Source of the DNA: a virus
DNA: 64,000 nucleotides
Direction: 5' to 3' (one strand)
IMG/VR virus record: IMGVR_UViG_3300028415_000003
Location: 1 to 64,000 of that record
A program made the translations under genes and the position numbers. Shown one piece after another: positions 49,332-56,409 of this stretch (position 1 is its first letter; every line of letters begins with the position of its first letter). The notes under the pieces were generated by a model. The model was given only the letters and a program-made list of their open reading frames with translations, did not search any database and was not told where the DNA came from.

Positions 49332-50045
49332 TTAATATTTTGTGTATGTAAAATATTTGATATTAAAATCAGAGTATTCAGTATGACCTTTTGGTGCTAC
49401 ATTTCTAATCATGTTGTTAATCACAAGATTCATAGAGTATTCGTTTAAATAATCCATGGTAGATTTATTCGTAACGGTTCTAACAAGCTTATCATTATAA
49501 AAAAATTTTAGGCTGTCTTTTCTCCATTCCAAAGCATATATCATATGCGTTTTATTCGGTGATTTAAAGCCAATCCAATGATCTCGTGCCGGTGGTGTAT
49601 GTACGTAGTTTCCTCTGGTGTGAACATTTGATTCAATGTTGTAAAGCGAGGGATTGTTAATGCTTGGCCTAAAGTACCCAAAATGTTTAGAAGAATAGGC
49701 TTCGAATATATCAATTTCAGGAGGCCAATCCCCCCACGCCCACAACCAAAATGCCGGCCATAACCAACGGCCTTCAGGGAGCCTTGCTTTTATTTCAAAC
49801 CTTCCCCACGTAAAGTGTTTTAAACAAGAAATAAGACCAACAGCATTAATAGATTTTACTTTCTTCCCATCTATCTCAAATATTTTAGGTTTCCATTGAG
49901 TTAATAGGCTTATAGAACCATCTGGCCTGAGTATAACAGAATTCTTATCATAATACGCCTGTCTTTTTTCTTTGTGTATCTGACCCCAACGTTCTTGTGT
50001 CAACCATTCATATCCACACCACTGAAATGTTTTTCTTAATGACAT
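49332..50045 (-). CDS. Glycoside hydrolase family 16 enzyme
   Basis: 237 residues, the size of a single GH16 catalytic domain. The active-site signature ExDxxE appears as EIDIFE with Glu110 (nucleophile), Asp112 and Glu115 (acid/base), after the typical GRWLWPAFWLWAWGDWPPE run. GH16 enzymes cut beta-1,4 or beta-1,3 bonds in polysaccharides such as laminarin, agar, carrageenan or mixed-linkage glucan. No signal peptide or binding module is present, so it would act after lysis, during infection, or on a cytoplasmic substrate. It is in an operon with KilA-N and HNH genes and overlaps the upstream gene by 10 nt. The substrate cannot be told from sequence alone. Confidence 0.88.
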   Translation of the reverse strand: MSLRKTFQWCGYEWLTQERWGQIHKEKRQAYYDKNSVILRPDGSISLLTQWKPKIFEIDGKKVKSINAVGLISCLKHFTWGRFEIKARLPEGRWLWPAFWLWAWGDWPPEIDIFEAYSSKHFGYFRPSINNPSLYNIESNVHTRGNYVHTPPARDHWIGFKSPNKTHMIYALEWRKDSLKFFYNDKLVRTVTNKSTMDYLNEYSMNLVINNMIRNVAPKGHTEYSDFNIKYFTYTKY

Positions 50046-50389
50046 TTTTTAATTTCGTTATCTATGATTGTTAATATTTCATTTCCTCCTTTGTCATAAA
50101 CTCCAATTTCACCAATGAACAATCCGCTATCTGAAAACTTGGTTTCGGATGGTAATTCATAAGTTCGTGTAGTGTGGGATATTATTTCGTAAACAATATC
50201 GCCAAACAACACTACGTTAATATATGTACCTTCTATTTCAAATTCTTCATTAATATTTACTGAAACGCTGCCTTCAAAGTCTTCATAGTTTATTAATTCA
50301 ATGATGCCTGAATAGTTGAAGCTTAATATTTCTTCAATCTTTTTAATTACCAATTCTTTAAGATTGTCTGGTAAATTCATGTTTTTCAT
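50036..50389 (-). CDS. Hypothetical small acidic protein
   Basis: 117 residues. It starts in an ATGA overlap with the KilA-N gene and ends 10 nt inside the GH16 gene. The N-terminal helix (LPDNLKELVIKKIEEILS) is followed by a beta-rich, acidic region (FEGSVSVNINEEFEIEGTYI). No motif of known function is seen. Its fixed place between antirepressor and GH16 suggests co-expression; the role is unknown. Confidence 0.55.
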   Translation of the reverse strand: MKNMNLPDNLKELVIKKIEEILSFNYSGIIELINYEDFEGSVSVNINEEFEIEGTYINVVLFGDIVYEIISHTTRTYELPSETKFSDSGLFIGEIGVYDKGGNEILTIIDNEIKKCH

Positions 50390-51159
50390 AATAATGCTTT
50401 TTTTTCGTTAATAAATAATCGTCCTTTTTCAGTCCATACGGTTTGCATCCTGGTTCTTTCATTCCCTTCGGTATCTGTAAAAACAAACGTTTTAGTTTTT
50501 GTCAGACTCTTATTTTGATACTTGTGGTACAGTAACCAAGTTTTGTTTTGTTTGTATTGAACGCCTAATTTGTTAAGTTTTTTGTTAAGTGTAACAGCAC
50601 TCATCCCTAACTCCTTTGCAATCTGGTTTGTGTTATAAGTGCTATTACTCTGAAGAACGTTTTCATAATATTTGACTTTTGGAGCAGCTATTTGAAGCTC
50701 TTTTTGTTGTAGTTTGGTTTGAGTTTCAATCTGTTGTTTTTGCTCGTAAACATCAGCCCATGCTCGAGCAGCTTCAACAGGATTTTTAAAATCCGGCAAT
50801 CCTTGGAAAGTTGTAGCGCCTGTTGTCATTAACTCTTTGATTCTTTGATTGCACCAAATTGCAAAAGTTGGGGAGAGCCAACGTGCAAATTCTAAAGCTA
50901 CGTCTTCATGAAACCAAGTTCCGCCACCATTTTCAGGGCCTCCCATCACTGTCCTAACTAACTGGTTATCAGGTGTGTCCGGAAATCGGATACTACTCAA
51001 ACTCTCTAAGAATGAGGTAGTTGAGGATAATTCTAACCATTTACTTGGACGCTTACCAAAAATTTCTGCCATTTGCGTAGCGTTTACCATTGTGTCACCA
51101 TTCCCTAATTGGAAGGTAATTTCATTTTCATTGTATTCAAATTTTTTAATGTCTTTCAT
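50386..51159 (-). CDS. KilA-N / KilAC antirepressor-like DNA-binding protein
   Basis: 257 residues. The N-terminal KilA-N domain (about 15-115) includes DTMVNATQMAEIFGKRPSKW and the later ALEFARWLSPTFAIWCNQRI, both typical of the family. A short coiled coil (about 130-155, EQKQQIETQTKLQQKEL) leads to a KilAC (ANT) domain with a helix-turn-helix (about 158-220: PKVKYYENVLQ, TNQIAKELGMSAVTLNKKL, NKTWLLYHKYQNK). In other phages such proteins are antirepressors or DNA-binding regulators. It heads an operon with GH16 and HNH and has a structured upstream region, so autoregulation is plausible. Confidence 0.88.
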   Translation of the reverse strand: MKDIKKFEYNENEITFQLGNGDTMVNATQMAEIFGKRPSKWLELSSTTSFLESLSSIRFPDTPDNQLVRTVMGGPENGGGTWFHEDVALEFARWLSPTFAIWCNQRIKELMTTGATTFQGLPDFKNPVEAARAWADVYEQKQQIETQTKLQQKELQIAAPKVKYYENVLQSNSTYNTNQIAKELGMSAVTLNKKLNKLGVQYKQNKTWLLYHKYQNKSLTKTKTFVFTDTEGNERTRMQTVWTEKGRLFINEKKALL

Positions 51160-51200
51160 TTCATTCTATTTAAGTTTTATTTGTTAATTAAAATAAACAA

Positions 51201-51289
51201 GTGGGCTTTCAGTAGCGATTTTCTTCCTTCGGATGTGCATCCTTTTCAGAGTCTTTCTACCTACTATATATCTGCACAGATACGCCCAC
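51201..51289. promoter_or_regulatory. Structured leader/operator candidate upstream of the KilA-N gene
   Basis: GTGGGC (51201-51206) and GCCCAC (51284-51289) can pair and enclose two tight dyads: GGATGTGCATCC (51231-51242) and TATCTGCACAGATA (51269-51282). It sits 42 bp or more before the KilA-N start on the minus strand. It could be a three-way RNA leader or paired protein-binding operators; sequence alone does not decide. Confidence 0.45.
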
Positions 51290-51338
51290 CAGTATATAAT
51301 TTAGTTAGCAGAAATAGGGGTGATGCTCTTTGATTAAA

Positions 51339-51430
51339 CATTCGTGATGAAAAAAATAAAAGAAAAACATCACCTGCATTTTTAGTAAATCAAATCAACA
51401 TCTTTTTCATTTTCGGAAAAATACTTCTGC
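51339..51430. repeat. Duplicated segment, copy A
   Basis: About 90 nt shared with copy B at 54654-54740: CATTCGTGATGAAAAAA, then GCATTTTTAGTAAATCAAAT and most of the following 40 nt. It covers the 3' end of the gene at 51382 and its downstream flank. Differences are few base changes and small indels. Confidence 0.85.
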
Positions 51431-51687
51431 AAGTAATCCTTACCATACAAATTCAATGTTTGTGGACTTACTTTAAATTTCCATTTCTTACCGCTTGGTG
51501 TCGATTGTGGATATTCTTCCCATTTACCACCTATGAAAGTTTTACCATCGCTATATTTACTTTCATTGCTGAATGTAATATGGTTTGGCTTCTTGTAGGT
51601 ATCAGGCAAATGTCCTGTTTGTGGGTCAAATTTAAGCTTTCCAGCCTTGATGTCTTTCCAAGCACCTTGTAAGTCGTAAGAACCCAT
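51382..51687 (-). CDS. C-terminal half of a split phage protein
   Basis: 101 residues. Starts MGSYDLQGAWKDIKAG, then DTYKKPNHITFSNESKY, a conserved module often seen in phage virion-associated proteins (YDLRGAWK ... KPNHPTFSxESKY). It is in the same frame as the gene at 51709-51963 and is separated from it by a single TGA plus seven codons. Together they would make one normal protein of about 193 residues. The last 14 residues are identical to a remnant encoded at 54.7 kb. Either a recent nonsense mutation or reinitiation explains the split. Confidence 0.6.
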   Translation of the reverse strand: MGSYDLQGAWKDIKAGKLKFDPQTGHLPDTYKKPNHITFSNESKYSDGKTFIGGKWEEYPQSTPSGKKWKFKVSPQTLNLYGKDYLQKYFSENEKDVDLIY

Positions 51688-51708
51688 TTCATAAAGAACA
51701 TTATCTTG

Positions 51709-51963
51709 TCATTTATATTTGTCGTTAGCCCATTTGTAGTATTCATCAAATTCAGGCTGTGTTAATCCTGTATTATAATTTGACACATACTTTAATGATG
51801 GGTCTTTAGCCCTTTCATTTCTGATTTTATCAGTCAAAGAAAGTTGTAGAAGTTTAGCAGGTTCTTTTCTCAATTGGGTAGTATATTGTTTACCGTTAAA
51901 AGCAAATTGTGCTAATCCTTGTTTTCTTGCATTCGCAAATGCAATTTCAAATTCTGTTGGCAT
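51709..51963 (-). CDS. N-terminal half of the split phage protein
   Basis: 84 residues. Starts MPTEFEIAFANARKQGLAQF followed by AFNGKQYTT, a motif I know from phage structural or internal proteins that continue into the module found in the next frame. It ends KWANDKYK with TGA at 51709-51711. Reading through that TGA continues in frame with QDNVLYE into the gene at 51687. The clean alignment of halves suggests an original single gene interrupted by one stop codon. Confidence 0.55.
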   Translation of the reverse strand: MPTEFEIAFANARKQGLAQFAFNGKQYTTQLRKEPAKLLQLSLTDKIRNERAKDPSLKYVSNYNTGLTQPEFDEYYKWANDKYK

Positions 51964-52074
51964 TATTTTTTATTTTTAAATTGTTTAATTAAGTCCCACG
52001 CTTCTTTTTTTTTTATTTTTTCTTTAGTGCTTCGATTGAAGTTAGATGGTGGGAATACCCTACTTCTGTTAACA

Positions 52075-52185
52075 GCACCTAACAAAAAGCGGGGGCGACC
52101 TGCCTCGTAGAAACATTTGTGGTTTATTAAATTTCATATCTTCGTATTTAATTTTGTAGTTAATTCCCCGCCTTCTGTTAGCCGC
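52075..52185. repeat. attC-like large inverted repeat
   Basis: GCACCTAAC (52075-52083), AAAAA, GCGGGG (52089-52094), a 71-nt centre, CCCCGC (52166-52171), CTTCT, GTTAGCCGC (52177-52185). Outer arms pair at TAAC/GTTA plus flanks; inner arms pair at 6 bp; each side has a 5-nt unpaired spacer. A direct repeat CTTCTGTTA occurs at 52063 and 52172. The layout resembles an integron attC site, but no integrase is seen. Confidence 0.4.
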
Positions 52186-52226
52186 AAACCGTTGTAAAAA
52201 ACAACCGAAATCAGATATAATTCGTT

Positions 52227-52349
52227 TTAATTAATGTGCCCTCGCCTTCTCACCAGTTTCATTTCAGCGTGTAAAGTTTCGTTTAATTTTAGGTTATAAA
52301 TTGTTTTTTCCATTTCGGTATATTTATTAAATACTATTTTGTTATCCAT
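52227..52349 (-). CDS. Small 40-residue protein
   Basis: ATG at 52349 to TAA at 52227. The product starts MDNKIVFNKYTEMEKTIYNL and ends AEMKLVRRRGHIN. It has well-formed codon usage, ordinary amino acid composition and a basic C-terminus, and lies in an otherwise empty 480-bp gap. No family is recognised. Could be a short regulatory or host-takeover protein, or chance. Confidence 0.4.
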   Translation of the reverse strand: MDNKIVFNKYTEMEKTIYNLKLNETLHAEMKLVRRRGHIN

Positions 52350-52439
52350 AATTTTAAGTGTTAAATTGTGAATGATTTAAATATTGATCTTTTTTTAATT
52401 TACATGATTATTTTATTTTAAGTTTGTAATTCTAATTCG

Positions 52440-52934
52440 TTAGCTGCAACTACTATCATACCGTTCTAGACTAGCTATTGTGTCGTGAATTGCCCCTCCG
52501 TGAGAAAACAATCCTATTTTTTCAACGTGAAAACCTCTATTTTTGCCCATCGTATTTGAATGATACCCGAATGTAATAACTATTCCCCCTTTATTTAATA
52601 CATTATGTATTTCATCTTTTAGTTGTTTGAATGGACTGCATCGGATACCTTTATACATCTCGATACTTTTCCGGTATGCATAAGGTGGGTCAAGCAATAT
52701 AGTATCAAACTTTTCCCTTTTCCAAGTTCTTAACAATTTTAAAGCATCCATTCTATAATCAGCCAATGCTTCTGGGTCTAAATCATTTCTTACTTCATCA
52801 ATGTTCAGCTTTGTTCTACCAGCAAAAAGGTTTAAAGTTCTTCCTTCGCAATTAAGCTCAACCCATTCCCTAATGTTTTTTACCGAAAAAGTATATCGGT
52901 GCAATGGGCATTTTATGTAATCAAATTTTATCAT
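52440..52934 (-). CDS. DNA adenine methyltransferase-like protein
   Basis: 164 residues. LNLFAGRT (34-41) is a motif-I-like AdoMet site and LLDPPYAYR with Asp82-Pro-Pro-Tyr85 is the catalytic DPPY motif of N6-adenine or N4-cytosine methyltransferases. It is short for a stand-alone enzyme, with no clear target-recognition domain, like small phage orphan methyltransferases that protect DNA from restriction. The start overlaps the upstream stop (ATGA). Confidence 0.82.
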   Translation of the reverse strand: MIKFDYIKCPLHRYTFSVKNIREWVELNCEGRTLNLFAGRTKLNIDEVRNDLDPEALADYRMDALKLLRTWKREKFDTILLDPPYAYRKSIEMYKGIRCSPFKQLKDEIHNVLNKGGIVITFGYHSNTMGKNRGFHVEKIGLFSHGGAIHDTIASLERYDSSCS

Positions 52935-53476
52935 TTCATTTTTTTGTTTCCAAATAAATTTTTTGATATTAATTTGTAATAAACATATTTTGCACCGAGG
53001 TATTCCGATAATGTTTTAATGTCTTTTTTGTATACTGGAATCTCGATATATTTCCTTACTTTTTTTATTGAATACCGGACAGAAGTTTCTTTGATCGAAA
53101 AAATATCGGCAATTTGTTTTCGTGATAATCCATTGTGATAGTAGAGAAAGAATATTACTATTTGTTTAGAATACCCACAAATGCCTTTATTCTTTAATTG
53201 GAAAATATTTTCTCGCTTTATATTAAAATAGTAAACAATAATGTCAATCGTCAGGTCTTTTCCTGATTTTCTGCTGAACTCTTGTAATAGTATTTCCTTT
53301 AAATCCGAAGGTGAGTGGATAGTATGGCCGTTAACAATGTAATTGGATATCATCGTCAATACGTTGTTCACAGGCACTTCATATGCTTTTGAGATAGCGT
53401 TAATAATATCATCCCAATTATTTACAGGAAGTGCTATTATTTTTTCGATAAATTCAATACTTTCTTTCTTTGACAT
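52931..53476 (-). CDS. DnaA domain IV-like DNA-binding protein
   Basis: 181 residues. Residues about 82-150 have the layout of the DnaA C-terminal DNA-binding domain: LTIDIIVYYFNIKRENIFQL, a basic turn, SKQIVIFFLYYHNGLSRKQI and ADIFSIKETSVRYSIKKV, where DnaA has the DHTTVxHA helix. The AAA+ part of DnaA is absent. Such proteins could mark the phage origin or act as regulators. It starts inside the upstream nuclease gene (40-nt overlap) and ends ATGA with the methyltransferase. Confidence 0.6.
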   Translation of the reverse strand: MSKKESIEFIEKIIALPVNNWDDIINAISKAYEVPVNNVLTMISNYIVNGHTIHSPSDLKEILLQEFSRKSGKDLTIDIIVYYFNIKRENIFQLKNKGICGYSKQIVIFFLYYHNGLSRKQIADIFSIKETSVRYSIKKVRKYIEIPVYKKDIKTLSEYLGAKYVYYKLISKNLFGNKKMK

Positions 53477-54024
53477 AGGTATTCTTTTAGTAGTTTGATT
53501 TTAAAATTAATCTTACGGCGTCTTGTGCCATTGTTCGTCCAGATATATCGTGTCGGAATAAAAGTTTTTTTAAACAATTCAACAGGTTTAATCAATTGGA
53601 CATAAATATCGTGTTTATTATATATCCATTTTTGATTAAGCGTAAATGCTCTTGTCATGTTGTGCTGATCAAAGGAAGGTTTAATCTCAATAATACTTCT
53701 TGGTTTATCTACAAATTTAAACGCAGAGTTTGCAAGTATAAATGGAGTATTTTTTTCATTGAACCCTCCAATATAAGAAGTAAATATATCAGCAGCTATT
53801 TCATTCCAAACAATTGTGAAATCCGGAGTATAAATGTGTTTATGCAGCAGCGTGTGCGATAAAGGTTTTTGTTTTGTCTTAAGCTGTTCAAACATTTTTA
53901 TTTCTTTTTTATCGGAAAGAGAAATAACAGGGTGTTGAGGAATAATTTCTTCAACAAACCCTATTTTTTTTAAATCCTCTAAATACCAGTAAAAATATTT
54001 TTCTTCGTCGCTATCAAATGTCAT
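53437..54024 (-). CDS. PD-(D/E)XK nuclease, TnsA/DUF1064-like
   Basis: 195 residues. N-terminal FDSDEEKYFYWYLEDL (Glu7/Glu8), YTPDFTIVWNE with Asp68, and IIEIKPS with Glu113 and Lys115 make the PD-(D/E)XK active site. The early Glu plus D...ExK layout is typical of TnsA-like and DUF1064 nucleases; in phages these often act as Holliday-junction or replication endonucleases. A basic C-terminus (RRRKINFKIKLLKEYL) could bind DNA. It overlaps the next gene by 40 nt. Confidence 0.75.
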   Translation of the reverse strand: MTFDSDEEKYFYWYLEDLKKIGFVEEIIPQHPVISLSDKKEIKMFEQLKTKQKPLSHTLLHKHIYTPDFTIVWNEIAADIFTSYIGGFNEKNTPFILANSAFKFVDKPRSIIEIKPSFDQHNMTRAFTLNQKWIYNKHDIYVQLIKPVELFKKTFIPTRYIWTNNGTRRRKINFKIKLLKEYLCQRKKVLNLSKK

Positions 54025-54076
54025 GGCTTATGATTCAAGTGTTCTAAGAATACCTTGGAAAGGTATCTGTTTTACT

Positions 54077-54385
54077 TTAAAATAATTTTCCTTGCTCATA
54101 CACTATTTCTTTTTCGTTAGTTATATCTTCTCTTCTTGGCTCTCGTTTATTTTTAAAGATAAAACGAATAAAACTTTCATACCCATATTTAGCTTGATAG
54201 GCAGCAACCCATTTGTTTGGATGATTTTGGCTCATGCCTATTACCCGTTGCCACATATGATATTGAAAAATTTTTTTTTTGCCATTAACAAGTACTGTGT
54301 ATTCAGCATTGGCGATTGTGTTTCCTTTTACAGAAACAAGCTCAATATTTTGTCCGTCTTCAAGTTTAAATGATGTTATTACCAT
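54077..54385 (-). CDS. Hypothetical protein
   Basis: 102 residues, basic and aromatic-rich. A beta-rich N-terminus (FKLEDGQNIELVSVKGN) leads to a region with many aromatics (YHMWQRVIGMSQNHPNKWVA) and basic residues (FKNKREPRRED). No known motif. It starts 7 nt inside the upstream membrane-protein gene, so the two are probably coupled. Confidence 0.5.
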   Translation of the reverse strand: MVITSFKLEDGQNIELVSVKGNTIANAEYTVLVNGKKKIFQYHMWQRVIGMSQNHPNKWVAAYQAKYGYESFIRFIFKNKREPRREDITNEKEIVYEQGKLF

Positions 54386-54627
54386 AAGATTATCAGATAA
54401 ATTATAAGGTTCAATAATGCAATTACGATGCTTAAAAGCACAAATTGTTTTAGCTTAATAACATGTCTTGCTTTTGATATACGATAAATTATTTTTTCAT
54501 GTCCATTTATATACCTTCCTCGACGATCTCTTTTTGGAACTATTTTAATAGTGAAATCATTATTAAATACAATAGCAAAAACAAAAAAAATAAATATTAC
54601 AGTCGGTAAAAAACTAATTATCTCCAT
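54379..54627 (-). CDS. Small two-helix membrane protein
   Basis: 82 residues. Hydrophobic helices at about 3-22 and 61-82 flank a basic middle (KRDRRGRYINGHEKIIYR). No known motif. It may be an inner-membrane accessory protein coupled to the gene at 54385. The stretch before its start, AACGAAATAAG, resembles other leaders here. Confidence 0.5.
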   Translation of the reverse strand: MEIISFLPTVIFIFFVFAIVFNNDFTIKIVPKRDRRGRYINGHEKIIYRISKARHVIKLKQFVLLSIVIALLNLIIYLIILW

Positions 54628-54653
54628 GATTTTTTCTTATTTCGTTAAACAAT

Positions 54654-54740
54654 CATTCGTGATGAAAAAATAAAAAACCCCACCCGCATTTTTAGTAAAT
54701 CAAATCAACATCTTTTTCGTTTTCAGAGAAATACTTTTTC
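54654..54740. repeat. Duplicated segment, copy B
   Basis: Matches copy A at 51339-51430, including GCATTTTTAGTAAATCAAAT and the region encoding SENEKDVDLIY on the minus strand. This copy lacks an intact gene upstream of the shared part. Confidence 0.85.
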
Positions 54741-54860
54741 AGGTAGTCAGCACCGTATCTATCCAAAACTTGTTTGCTTGGTTTATAAAAAGACCTTTTT
54801 GTGTCAGCGTTTTGCCCCCATTCGCCTTCGCCAAGCCCGAAAACGTTGCCTACAATTAAA
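54692..54860 (-). pseudogene. Remnant C-terminus of a paralogue of the gene at 51382
   Basis: The minus strand encodes GEWGQNADTKRSFYKPS, then YGADYLKKYFSENEKDVDLI ending at TAA 54692. This aligns with YGKDYLQKYFSENEKDVDLI of the split gene. There is no start codon in this frame; it meets a TGA upstream. Part of it overlaps, in another frame, the 3' end of the gene at 54804-55196, which suggests a frameshift or a fusion of two pieces. Confidence 0.6.
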
Positions 54861-55196
54861 GAAAAACGGAATAAACAAAAATCTGTTTTTAGGTGTATCG
54901 CTAGTTTTTCTACTTCCGTATTTCACTCTCATTTCTAATTCAATCAACTCTTTTGGTTTCGCTAACTCTCTATCAAGCTCACACCTTAATTCAATCATTT
55001 TTAATTCAAATTGTATCATATATGGTGGTTTTTCCCAATAAGGAAGGGATAGGTAGTGCATAGCAAAAGCATCTTCTTTTTCTTGTGCTTTATAGAAAGC
55101 ATCGCACTGTTTGGGGTGTACTCTTTTTAATATTCGGTGGCTATTGCCGTTACTATCTACATACTCACCGTAAGATTTCTTATTTTCTCTTTTCAT
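54804..55196 (-). CDS. Hypothetical charged helical protein, possibly frameshifted at its 3' end
   Basis: 130 residues. Residues about 1-105 are well formed, with a helical core (FYKAQEKEDAFAMHYLSL, ELDRELAKPKELIELEMRV). The last 25 residues are Phe/Arg-rich (FFFNCRQRFRAWRRR) and look like the wrong frame, because an alternative frame over the same bases encodes the paralogous C-terminus described at 54692. The gene may have gained a new 3' end by recombination just after codon 105. Function unknown. Confidence 0.5.
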   Translation of the reverse strand: MKRENKKSYGEYVDSNGNSHRILKRVHPKQCDAFYKAQEKEDAFAMHYLSLPYWEKPPYMIQFELKMIELRCELDRELAKPKELIELEMRVKYGSRKTSDTPKNRFLFIPFFFNCRQRFRAWRRRMGAKR

Positions 55197-55223
55197 TTTT
55201 AATATAAATTATCGTTAATAACT

Positions 55224-55300
55224 GTGGGTAACACTGTGTGAACTACCCACACACTAAAAAGATGTGTGGGCTTCCTGTACAACGCATAGCCTAATGGCTT
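55224..55300 (-). ncRNA. Candidate reRNA/omega-RNA and right-end structure of the TnpB element
   Basis: Just past tnpB on its own strand are CCCACACA (55246-55253) with TGTGTGGG (55263-55270), a perfect 8-bp stem, and an overlapping alternative stem GTGGGTA (55224-55230) with TACCCAC (55244-55250). A further small hairpin, AGCC-TAAT-GGCT, lies at 55288-55299. TnpB guide RNAs are known to span the gene's 3' end and the right end. Boundaries and guide are inferred. Confidence 0.45.
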
Positions 55301-56409
55301 ACGTTAGCGTACAAAGGGTTGTCCCTAACCCCGAAATTTTTTATATTATACGCAGCGTTAAGGTCTCTATCTATTGAATTATTACACTTATCACAATTAT
55401 ATGTCCTATCTGAAAGTTTTAAATCTTTCTTGTGGTTTCCACAATTAGAACATACCTTACTGCTCGGTCCAAATCTACCAATTACAACAAGGTTTTTACC
55501 TTGCCAATCAGTCTTATATTCAAGCATTGTTCTTAATTGTCGCCAACCCATATCAGATATTGCTTTAGCTAAATTATGGTTCTTAACCATATTACTAACA
55601 GCTAAATCTTCCAAAACAATCGTATCATACGTGTTTACTAATTCAGTAGATATTTTATGCAAGTAATCAGTCCTTTGGTTACGGATTTTTTCTTGCAATA
55701 ATGCTACTTTTAATTTTTGTTTTTCTCTATTTATCGAACCCTTTTGTTTTCTTGAAAGGCTTCTTTGTTCAACTCTTAATCTTCTTTGTTGTAATTTAAA
55801 GAAGTTTTTGTTTTCATATACTACGCCATCAGAAGTAATTGCTAAATCTTTAATACCAAAATCAATACCAACAGACGTTTCTGTTTTTATACTTTTTTGT
55901 TTTGGTTTTTCAGTTTGAGTATCAACCAATATTGAAACAAAGTATTTACCAGTTACCGTTTTCGTTAGTGTAACTCTTTTTGGTAAGCCTTTAAATTCTC
56001 TATGGTAGCCAATAGCAACTTCTTTAAGTTTAGGTAATTTTAAAATATTATCCTTAAATGATATTTCAAATCCTTGTGGAAATGTAATTGACTGTTTAGA
56101 GTACTTATTTTTAAATTTAGGGAATTGACCCCTACCTTTAAAAAAGTTTTGGTATGCAGTATCTAAATTAATTATACTATGTTGTAAAACTTGGCTTGGA
56201 CACTCTTTAATGTAATCAAACTCTTTTTTTAATTCTGGCAGTTGTTTAATTAAATCATACTTAGATATTGATGTTTTATTTGAAGCATACGCAACACTCT
56301 TAGTTTCTAAACCAAGGTTATACACCAATCTATTAACTCCAAAGTACCTTTGTAATTGGGCTTTTTGAGTTTCCGTTGGAAATATTCTGTATTTGTATCC
56401 TTTTAGCAT
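55291..56409 (-). CDS. tnpB: TnpB RNA-guided nuclease
   Basis: 372 residues, full length. The N-terminus KGYKYRIFPTETQKAQLQ is the typical OrfB/TnpB start. RuvC residues are visible: Asp183 in GIDFGIKDLA, Glu267 in IVLEDLA, and the DRDLNAAYN motif (Asp347/Asp349). Zinc-ribbon cysteines are C320, C323, C339 and C342. TnpB uses a transposon-end RNA to cut DNA and helps the element persist. All active residues are present, so it may be functional. Its presence in a phage accessory region points to horizontal arrival. Confidence 0.93.
   Translation of the reverse strand: MLKGYKYRIFPTETQKAQLQRYFGVNRLVYNLGLETKSVAYASNKTSISKYDLIKQLPELKKEFDYIKECPSQVLQHSIINLDTAYQNFFKGRGQFPKFKNKYSKQSITFPQGFEISFKDNILKLPKLKEVAIGYHREFKGLPKRVTLTKTVTGKYFVSILVDTQTEKPKQKSIKTETSVGIDFGIKDLAITSDGVVYENKNFFKLQQRRLRVEQRSLSRKQKGSINREKQKLKVALLQEKIRNQRTDYLHKISTELVNTYDTIVLEDLAVSNMVKNHNLAKAISDMGWRQLRTMLEYKTDWQGKNLVVIGRFGPSSKVCSNCGNHKKDLKLSDRTYNCDKCNNSIDRDLNAAYNIKNFGVRDNPLYANVSH

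Noticed and set aside
51709-51711. Stop-codon reassignment (TGA read as Trp), known in some crAss-like phages
   Set aside because: Long genes have no internal TGA, Trp is encoded by TGG, and TGA ends several genes, including the HNH gene inside a terminator loop. A single nonsense change is simpler.
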